From contig JAAVHZ010000004.1 of assembly GCA_014799465.1 (NCBI GenBank), forward strand, positions 1 to 64,000: DNA of 64,000 nt, given 5' to 3'. Positions 26,325 to 33,500 of this stretch are shown piece by piece. Below the pieces are notes generated by a model. It was not told where the DNA came from and ran no database searches. It saw nothing but the letters and a program-made list of their open reading frames with translations. Positions within the stretch are counted from its first letter, which is position 1. The number at the start of each line of letters is the position of its first letter. This DNA comes from Lachnospiraceae bacterium (GTDB taxonomy: Bacteria > Bacillota > Clostridia > Lachnospirales > Lachnospiraceae). The position numbers and the translations under genes were made by a program.

Positions 26325-27821
26325 ATGAGTAGTAAAAATTCAAAAAAGAATTCTACCAATTTTCTGAAAAGCAAAAAGCTGGGATTTATCCTTGCTGCTA
26401 TTCAGGGAATAGTTACTATTATATTTGCAGGATTTTTAATTTATCTTAATATAGTTCCTGCAAAAATACTTATACCATTTCTATTTATACTGGTACTTTT
26501 TCTTGGGTATGATATTTTTTCACAATTTTCTAAAAAATTTCGTACTTCCGGTAAAGTTATTGCGGTAATATTTATCATTATACTATTAATCGGAACTTTT
26601 CTGGTCATCAAAGCGAACCAGTTGTTCTCAGGAATATCGGGTTCTAATACAAAAACAGATATTATCTGTGTTTATGTGCTTAAAGAAGACCCTGCCGCTA
26701 CACTGGGCGATGTAGCTGATTACAATTTTGGTATTCTTGAAACCATTGACAGAAAAAATACGGATAATACGATTTCAAAAGTCAATACAACTATTGGAAA
26801 AGAGATTGCCACTAATGCTTATGGCGATATGATATCTCTTGCTGATGCCCTTTTAAACGGAGAAGTTGGTGCCATTATCCTTAACTCCGCATTTGTTGAT
26901 ACAATAGCTGATGATGATGAACATCTGAATTTCGCTGAACAGATTAGAGAACTTGAATCCGTATCATTTACAACAACAATTAAGGATACAGGTGTAGGCA
27001 ATATAACTACAGAGCCATTTTCAGTATATATAAGTGGTATTGATGTATATGGAGATATTTCAACCACAAGCCGAAGTGATGTAAACATTCTCGCAACTGT
27101 TAACCCTAAAACAAAACAGGTATTGCTTGTATCCACGCCTCGTGATTATTATGTGCAGACCACTGTATCAGGCAGTTCTTATGACAAGCTTACCCACGCA
27201 GGTATCTATGGTGTAGACTGCTCTATGGGAACACTGTCAAATCTCTATGGTGTAGATGTACAGTATTACTTCAGGGTAAACTTTACGGGATTTGAGAAAG
27301 TTATAGATGCACTGGGAGGAGTTACTGTTTACTCCGATGAATCATTTACCACATATCACGGCGGATATTCTATAGCGCAGGGTGAAAATAACATGGACGG
27401 CAAAAAAGCTCTCTGCTTTGCAAGAGAACGTTATTCCGTATCAGGCGGCGACCGTGGACGAGGCAAAAATCAGATGAAGGTTATTAAAGCTGTTATTGAC
27501 AAAGCCTGTTCACCTGCAATACTAAACGACTTTAACGGACTTATATCCAGCCTTACCGGAAGTTTTGAAACCAATATGACTTCTGATGAAATTTCTTCTC
27601 TTGTGAAGATGGAATTATCGGATATGGCTTCATGGAACATCGTGCAGTACAGTGTTGACGGATTCGGCGATTCAAAAACCACCTATTCAACACCAAACTC
27701 ACATGCATATGTAATGCAGCCTGATATGTCTACAGTAGAAACAGCAAAACAGTTACAGCAGCAGGTACTTAACGGCGAAACCATAGCCGAACCTGCTCCG
27801 GTGGCGGAACATTCAAATTAA
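26325..27821 (+). CDS. LytR-CpsA-Psr (LCP) family cell wall glycan ligase
   Basis: LCP enzymes transfer lipid-linked polymers onto peptidoglycan. The 498-residue protein has three N-terminal membrane helices (about 18-40, 45-62, 80-95), an accessory domain of about 140 residues, and the LCP domain from about residue 245. The LCP domain shows RSDVNILATVNPKTKQVLLV, STPRDYYV, KLTHAGIYGV, a DALGGV block and the arginine-rich active-site stretch CFARERYSVSGGDRGRGKNQ. It starts behind AAAGAGGCTG. Divergent placement from the priming enzyme suggests it attaches the polymer made by this locus to the wall. Confidence 0.94.
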   Translation: MSSKNSKKNSTNFLKSKKLGFILAAIQGIVTIIFAGFLIYLNIVPAKILIPFLFILVLFLGYDIFSQFSKKFRTSGKVIAVIFIIILLIGTFLVIKANQLFSGISGSNTKTDIICVYVLKEDPAATLGDVADYNFGILETIDRKNTDNTISKVNTTIGKEIATNAYGDMISLADALLNGEVGAIILNSAFVDTIADDDEHLNFAEQIRELESVSFTTTIKDTGVGNITTEPFSVYISGIDVYGDISTTSRSDVNILATVNPKTKQVLLVSTPRDYYVQTTVSGSSYDKLTHAGIYGVDCSMGTLSNLYGVDVQYYFRVNFTGFEKVIDALGGVTVYSDESFTTYHGGYSIAQGENNMDGKKALCFARERYSVSGGDRGRGKNQMKVIKAVIDKACSPAILNDFNGLISSLTGSFETNMTSDEISSLVKMELSDMASWNIVQYSVDGFGDSKTTYSTPNSHAYVMQPDMSTVETAKQLQQQVLNGETIAEPAPVAEHSN

Positions 27822-27825
27822 GGCA

Positions 27826-27926
27826 GAAAAACTCATTTCCTCCGGTCGCAAATTCCTTTTCTGATTTTAATCAGAAAAGGAATTTTTCGCTACGCTGCAA
27901 AGGCGACCTACGGAAATGAGTTTTTC
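27826..27926 (+). repeat. Nested hairpin 3' element after the LCP gene
   Basis: Three nested stems: outer GAAAAACTCATTTCC with its complement (27826-27840/27912-27926), middle GGTCGC/GCGACC (27844-27849/27903-27908), and inner 15-bp stem (27850-27864/27871-27885). Between inner and middle stems is the 18-base segment TTTCGCTACGCTGCAAAG, also present (in sense orientation) in the 3' element of the convergent gene at 28077-28145. It begins 5 bases after the LCP stop and probably ends that transcript. About 150 bases between the two elements show nothing recognisable. Confidence 0.75.
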
Positions 27927-28076
27927 CTTTGTTGTTGGCTGATGATTTTTTAGAATTGGCTGCGGGAAATTGATTGCTTTTCTGGTTTTTTTAAGCTGGA
28001 GAGGCAATTTTTTTGTCTTGCCATTTCCCCATATTATATTGCACTCATAACCCTCCAACTTGAGAACTAAGTAAAT

Positions 28077-28145
28077 GGAAAATCAACATCCGTAGGCAGT
28101 CTTTGCAGCGTAGCGAAACTAACTGCTGTAGGATGTTGATTTTCC
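28077..28145 (-). repeat. Hairpin 3' element after the GT2-TPR gene, related to 27826-27926
   Basis: A 15-bp outer stem (GGAAAATCAACATCC / GGATGTTGATTTTCC) encloses a GCAGT/ACTGC stem and the sequence CTTTGCAGCGTAGCGAAA (28101-28118), the exact reverse complement of 27885-27902. On each gene's own strand the order is TTTCGCTACGCTGCAAAG, four variable bases, then CCTACGGA. The four variable bases differ (GCGA versus ACTG) but pair with their own partner in each copy. It starts right after the stop codon at 28148. Confidence 0.75.
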
Positions 28146-28147
28146 CT

Positions 28148-29188
28148 TTAGAGTTCAGTTGGCATTTTCCATTCTTGTGCCAGTTTTTTGTAGTCTTCTG
28201 CTGCCTGCTTATACTCACTGTTCTGTCTGCTTAGTATATCATAGCACTCTGCAAGGCGTGTAAGCGGCAAGTCTCCTGCTGTATGAATGTTGAGGATGCA
28301 CTCTGTTTCAAATGCGGCATTATAATACCATACTGCAGCTTCCAAATAGTCCTTTTCTTCAAAATATACCTCACCGATATCGTAGCATATTTCTGCACAC
28401 GGATTTGTCAGCATGTCCTTTAATGCATATTTGAAAAATGAAATTTTGTCACCAGTAAGGCGGTATCCTCTTGCGAGTACGCAGGATGCCTCCTTTTTTT
28501 CATCTTCTTTTGAATCCTGACTTTCAAATATATCCTTAAAGTAGTCAAGAACAGCTTCAAAATCTTTACATTCTCCTACGTTTAAGAGTTCTCTTGCATA
28601 CATATTTCTTATCCGCTTTGAAAGTGGTATGCCTCTTCTTATCTGACGGTTAAATATTTCAAAATCCCTCCTGCTGTGTACCCCCACCGGTCTGTGAAGA
28701 ATGGAAATATCACTGTCAAATACTACAGGTTCCAGTCGTATAGTCTCATGTATTGCATCAATCCATGTAAAATTTCTCAGTCTTTTAAATAACTTTGGGC
28801 GATACTCTGTTATGCTGTTCTGAAGATTATTATCTGCCTTGTCATTTATATACTTCATCTGCACAATCTCCACTTCCGGCATCATGCACTCTTTCAAGTC
28901 AGCAAACTTTTCATAATTTGCTTTATCAATGATTTCATCGGCATCAGCAGTATATATATAATCCATAGTTGCCTTTGAAAAACTGAAATTCCTTGCAGCA
29001 CTAAAATCATCTATCCATTTAAAATCATATATTTGGTTTGTATATTTTGCAGCTATATCTTTTGTATTATCGGTCGAACCTGTATCAACTATAATAATTT
29101 CATCCATCAGTCCACTAATGGAATCAAGACACCTACCCAGAGTATCGGACTCATTTTTGACTATCATGCATAGACTTATAGTAATCAT
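28148..29188 (-). CDS. GT2 glycosyltransferase with C-terminal TPR-like region
   Basis: The N-terminal ~230 residues form a GT2 domain of the SunS/TIGR04283-like group: ISLCMIVKNESDTLGRCLDS, IIVDTGSTDNTKDIA, DDFSAARNFSFSKA and the metal site YTADADEI. The remainder (about 235-346) is helical with TPR-like pairs (CYDIGEVYFEEKDYLEAAVW). Such enzymes in clostridia glycosylate proteins or peptides, or act in surface glycan synthesis; no substrate is evident here. The start has CGGAGG 8 bases upstream. It stands alone between the LCP gene and the toxin locus, each side marked by a 3' element or a gap. Confidence 0.87.
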   Translation of the reverse strand: MITISLCMIVKNESDTLGRCLDSISGLMDEIIIVDTGSTDNTKDIAAKYTNQIYDFKWIDDFSAARNFSFSKATMDYIYTADADEIIDKANYEKFADLKECMMPEVEIVQMKYINDKADNNLQNSITEYRPKLFKRLRNFTWIDAIHETIRLEPVVFDSDISILHRPVGVHSRRDFEIFNRQIRRGIPLSKRIRNMYARELLNVGECKDFEAVLDYFKDIFESQDSKEDEKKEASCVLARGYRLTGDKISFFKYALKDMLTNPCAEICYDIGEVYFEEKDYLEAAVWYYNAAFETECILNIHTAGDLPLTRLAECYDILSRQNSEYKQAAEDYKKLAQEWKMPTEL

Positions 29189-29312
29189 GTGTAACCTCCG
29201 TTTTAGTTTTATGCATATAGTATACGGTAAATCTGAAAAAACCTCAACTTAATAAAATGGTTTGTCATCCATCTTCATTATACAATTTACATAACAATCC
29301 TTGTATGCTCCT

Positions 29313-29363
29313 CTAATGTATTGGTTTTCCATTAGCATCCAAATTTTTATATTTACTACCATT
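29313..29363 (-). pseudogene. Possible remnant of a toxin C-terminal tip
   Basis: In the ~200-base gap between 29189 and 29392 the minus strand encodes NGSKYKNLDANGKPIH followed by a stop, with a stop also directly before it. The ending resembles the C-termini of Rhs-type and LXG-type toxin tips, which often finish in a lysine-rich strand and GKPIH-like tail. It has no start codon or ribosome site, so I treat it as a possible leftover of an older toxin cassette. The evidence is slight because of its length. Confidence 0.25.
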
Positions 29364-29392
29364 TTAGTAACAAAAATATAGAATTATAATAT

Positions 29393-29794
29393 TCATTGCC
29401 TAAATATTTCATACTTATTTCTATCTAGCATATTAAGATCAGTGTCTGCAAGTACTGCTACGGAGTTATCATCAAGATTAACTTCTGCTTTAAACAAAAT
29501 CTCTATATCCACTGCTGGACCACCACAAATAATTATTGACCTTTCCTGTGTTATTAAATCAACTTCAACCAATACAGGAATTCCTTTTCTCAATTCCCAA
29601 TGCTGATTGGGTTTTAATTGCACCTTTGGTAACATTGATATAACAATTATCCAATTGTTATTTTGATTTCTAGTTTCACTAATTGAAATACATTTGTCCA
29701 ACCATTCTGGTCTTGATTCTTTTGGGTGTTTTTCCTCAAATTTATTCCATGCAATTCTAACAACATTTTCATCCGAATTCCTATTACTATTCAT
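29393..29794 (-). CDS. Small unknown protein, candidate immunity protein
   Basis: I recognise no family. The preferred start is the ATG near 29794, behind a GGAGG that overlaps the end of the preceding JAMM-like fragment. A frame-open ATG at 29857 would overlap that fragment by 59 bases. The 133-residue product is soluble and acidic, with NWIIVISMLPKVQLKPNQHW and a strand-rich centre (PVLVEVDLITQERSIIICGG). Its tight coupling to a toxin-tip fragment, downstream of an Rhs gene, makes an immunity role the best guess. The base composition is AT-rich, unlike the Rhs body. Confidence 0.65.
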   Translation of the reverse strand: MNSNRNSDENVVRIAWNKFEEKHPKESRPEWLDKCISISETRNQNNNWIIVISMLPKVQLKPNQHWELRKGIPVLVEVDLITQERSIIICGGPAVDIEILFKAEVNLDDNSVAVLADTDLNMLDRNKYEIFRQ

Positions 29795-29798
29795 ATCT

Positions 29799-30068
29799 TT
29801 ATAATCCTCCATATATTTTTGCCATCTTTTCACGTCTGACTTCTTCTCTAACCTCATTAGTTAACCAAGGCTCTTGTCCGAATATTTCCCATCCTTGGTT
29901 ACTGTTTCCCCAAATTGCACTTCTTTTTTGTCCTAACAGTTTTAAAAATTTTTCATCTTCTGGTCCTGGTTCAAGTGAATAACATGGATGGGTATGTCCA
30001 GAAAACTTACCATATTTTCCATTAATTACCATAAGCAATTTTAAACACTCATCTTCTAAACACACCAT
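29799..30068 (-). CDS. JAMM/JAB-like orphan toxin-tip fragment
   Basis: The 89-residue product contains GHTHPCYSLEPGPED. This aligns without gaps to the zinc motif of JAMM/JAB peptidases such as RadC (HxHPxxxxxPSxxD), with Gly in place of the usual Ser. JAB domains are known among polymorphic toxin tips. The upstream Glu of a JAMM site and the first part of the domain are missing. No ribosome site precedes the ATG at 30068. Another frame just upstream (ATG at 30118, MSRDATEQYLSIYTK) would fuse to it if one base were added in the A-run near 30073-30077, hinting at a frameshift. Probably a displaced or decaying tip cassette downstream of the Rhs gene. Confidence 0.55.
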   Translation of the reverse strand: MVCLEDECLKLLMVINGKYGKFSGHTHPCYSLEPGPEDEKFLKLLGQKRSAIWGNSNQGWEIFGQEPWLTNEVREEVRREKMAKIYGGL

Positions 30069-30132
30069 ATCATTTTTGTATAAATGCTTAAATATTGTTC
30101 TGTTGCATCTCTACTCATATATTGAGACTGTC

Positions 30133-30537
30133 TTACATATCTGCATATGGATTACTTACTGTTTCGCCATATTCAGTTTTTGATTCAATTATATTTTGTA
30201 CCACTTTCTTATTAACAATCACATCTTTCTTGCTCAACACATATAAAAAAAGATTTTCAAGACCAAGTCTCGGAATAATGCATAATATTGAATCCATAAT
30301 ACTTTCATTCTCAAAATCAATTACTGAGATTAAAAATTTTTCAATCTGACATTTAACCTCATTATCCAAATTTTCATATGTATTCCATTGCCTATCAGAT
30401 AACTCAGATAATTCATCCAACACATAATTAATGTTTTCTTTAGTTGTATTATTGCTATAACAAACTAAAAATTCAATAAACTTTTCTTTTAACATATCGC
30501 TTTTTATATTATCTGGTAGATTATAAAACTCTGTCAT
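30133..30537 (-). CDS. Probable immunity protein of the Rhs toxin
   Basis: A 134-residue acidic, helical, cytoplasmic protein with no recognised family (MTEFYNLPDNIKSDMLKEKF at the start). I place the start at the ATG at 30537, because the GGGGAGG site formed by the last Rhs codons lies 8 bases before it. A GTG at 30546 is also in frame. It follows the Rhs stop with coupled translation, the normal position for the cognate immunity protein of a toxin tip, here neutralising the Ntox30-like domain. Function is inferred from position only. Confidence 0.75.
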   Translation of the reverse strand: MTEFYNLPDNIKSDMLKEKFIEFLVCYSNNTTKENINYVLDELSELSDRQWNTYENLDNEVKCQIEKFLISVIDFENESIMDSILCIIPRLGLENLFLYVLSKKDVIVNKKVVQNIIESKTEYGETVSNPYADM

Positions 30538-30538
30538 C

Positions 30539-33500
30539 CTACTCACCTCCCCTCAAAGGAATATGTGTAGCATTCTTTGGCCTTCTATAAAAATTTCCAT
30601 CTTGCCCTAATAACTTCCTACCTACTTTAATTTGAGCTGTCCATCCTGAGCCAGAATTTGAACCTGGATATCTTTCCGCCGCATTCAAATCTGCAGAATG
30701 CCATTTTATTTCAATTCTTTTACCATTGACACTAAAACTATATTTATAACCATCTTCAATGGTATCAGAAGGCACAAAAGTATTTGGCACATCTTTGGGA
30801 ATAGTTGTTCTTAACAACTCTTCTGATGTTGTTCCACAATTCAATAGTTGTCTAGCAGCAAACTCAGGGTCATAAATAGTAAGTTCTGTTCCACTATCAC
30901 TCTTAGCAATTTCAGAAACACTATTCTGGCTTTCATGTCCACTCGGGTCAACATACTTAACAGGATTATTCCTTGCATATACATACAGGTTCAGTCCGTC
31001 TCCATGGTATGTATCTGCCTTTATAAACCTTCCTGTATCAGGAGTATAGTATCTTGCCCTCAAGTAATACATATCGGTTATATTATCATACATTTCCCCT
31101 GTAAAACCATATCGGTTTGCTATAGTTTCTTCTGAATTAATGGTGTTTCCAAATGCATCATACTTATATCTGCAAAGTATTCTGCTGTTCACATTAGCAT
31201 TTGCTTCTTCACTGTAAAACTCATTTCCTGCAATCACATGGGTTATACTTCCAAGGCTGTCACAGGCATAATGGTAGTATGTCCTCGCATTCTCACTATC
31301 TGATACCACAAGCCTTCCATTGCCTCTTATATATCTGGTAATGTTATCATCAGCTTCTTCACATACTGCATCCCTTCCGCTGTATATGAATCTTATCAGC
31401 CTTCCGTTCTCCTCCGTCTCATGCCTTAACCCTTCCGCATCATACTTGCATATGAGTTTCCTTCCATCTTCCATTACCGCTTCCGTCATTCTGTTAAGAC
31501 TGTCATATTTATATATTCCCCTTCCGTCTGATGTCATGTTGCCGTCAGGGTCATATGTAAAGTTCCTTATCTCATTTTTACTACCTTGCTTTGTGCTGCG
31601 TTCTATGCTTAACAGTTCATTTACTTCATTGTAACTATATTTCTCTGTTGTTTCACCGTTTATGGTATGGTTTGTCCTGTTGCCTGCATGGTCATATGTA
31701 TAGGTTTCAATTATACCTGCATTGTCTACCCTTGTAAGCCTTCCAATACCGTCATATTTGTATTCTGTCACTGCATTTAATCCATCTGCACCGTTTAACT
31801 TTTTTATGCAGTTCCCACTGGCATCGTATATGTACTTTATATCAGATATGACTTTTCCACTAACTGTTACCTTTATTTTTTCTTTCCTGCCGTCGAGGTC
31901 ATATCTATATTCCGTTATTATATCTCCGCATTTAATCTTTGACACTTTTCCGCATAAGGTATAGGTATATTCTGCAAGTATCTTGTCATTCTCAATTATG
32001 GTTATAAGATGGTCTGATATATCATATTCATATTGTGTTGTCTTTCCTGTTACGTCCGTAACCGATGTTTTATTGCCGTTTAAATCATATTCATATTTTA
32101 ACAGTGTCCTGCCACAGGCTGACTTTGACTTTAACCTTCCACATATATCATATTCATATGTGTATTTTATGCCGCCTCCTGATGCACTTTTTATCCTTCC
32201 GTCTCTGTCATATTCATATGTGTATTTTTCGTTTTGCTCCCTGCTGTAAATGTCTTCTTTTAGGCATTCCTGTTCTGCCTCTATTTTTACGGGGTTTCCA
32301 AATATGTCATAACCGTATTCTTCCTTTTTTCCTGAACGGTATGTTTTTGTTACCATTCTTCCCATTGCATCATATCTGTATGTCTCCAAACTACCGTCGG
32401 CATATGTTATCCTGTCGGTGTTTCCCTGTATGTCCCTGTGATATTCCCTTCTCCTGCCTTCCCCGTCTGTGGCTGCCGTAAGGTTTCCCATATGGTCATA
32501 TTCGTATTTTTCTTTTATGTCTTCCGCTGCTTTTATTTCAAGCACGTTTCCCCACATGTCGGTCTGATAGTATACTGCTTCTTCACCAACTGACTGTGCC
32601 GTTATGTTGCCTATGGCGTCATATGTGTATTCCCTGCGTACCCCTGCGGATGTGACAGTGTATTTTATCCTGCCTCCTGCATCATAGACATATTTTATGC
32701 TGTTTCCGTCTGCATTTTTCTGCATAAGTATGTTGCCGCTGCTGTCATATGTGTTTTCTTCAAGTATTGCTCCGTCAGGTGATGTGGTTTTTACCGGTCT
32801 GCCGCATAAGTCATATTCTGTTGCCGTTCCCATGGCTGTGCAGGATGCTGCATTTTCTTCTGACTTCCTGTTTTCTTCGGGTGTTATGATGCATGTACAT
32901 CTGCCGTTTATGTCATATCTGTATACAGTTGTCCCGCCGTCTGCATATTTTTCTTTTAGTATGTTGCCAAATGCATCATTTTCATACCTTGTTGTTATAC
33001 CATTTTCAGTTTTTTCAGAAAGATATCCATATTCATCATATCTGTAGGTGTTTTTTCTTGCAGCTTCTTTATTTTTTCCGTCTGATGCGGTTACTGATGT
33101 TTTCCTGTCTGATTCGTCATATGTATATGTTATTGTGAGTCCGTCAGGCATTACTGCTTTTATTATGTTTCCTGACTTGTCATAACAATATCCGGTTTCC
33201 TCTATAAGCTTTTCTCTTATTTCAGGCTCTTTTGGTATTTTCCTGCTCTCTAAGAATCTGTTCCCATTCCTTCTCTGAAGTTTTTCCCTCTGCTGTGGGG
33301 CAGATTTCTGTTTTTCCATTACCCTTTGTGCTGTCAGCCTGTCACATCTGTCGTATTCATATTCCGTTATTCTGCTTTTTTCTCTGTCCTGTAATGCCGT
33401 CTCTTTTACTTTTCTTCCATGTATGTCATATTCATATACGGCTTTTGCACCTTCACTGTCACTTATTTCCTTAAGCCTTCCGCATTCATTGTATTTTCTT

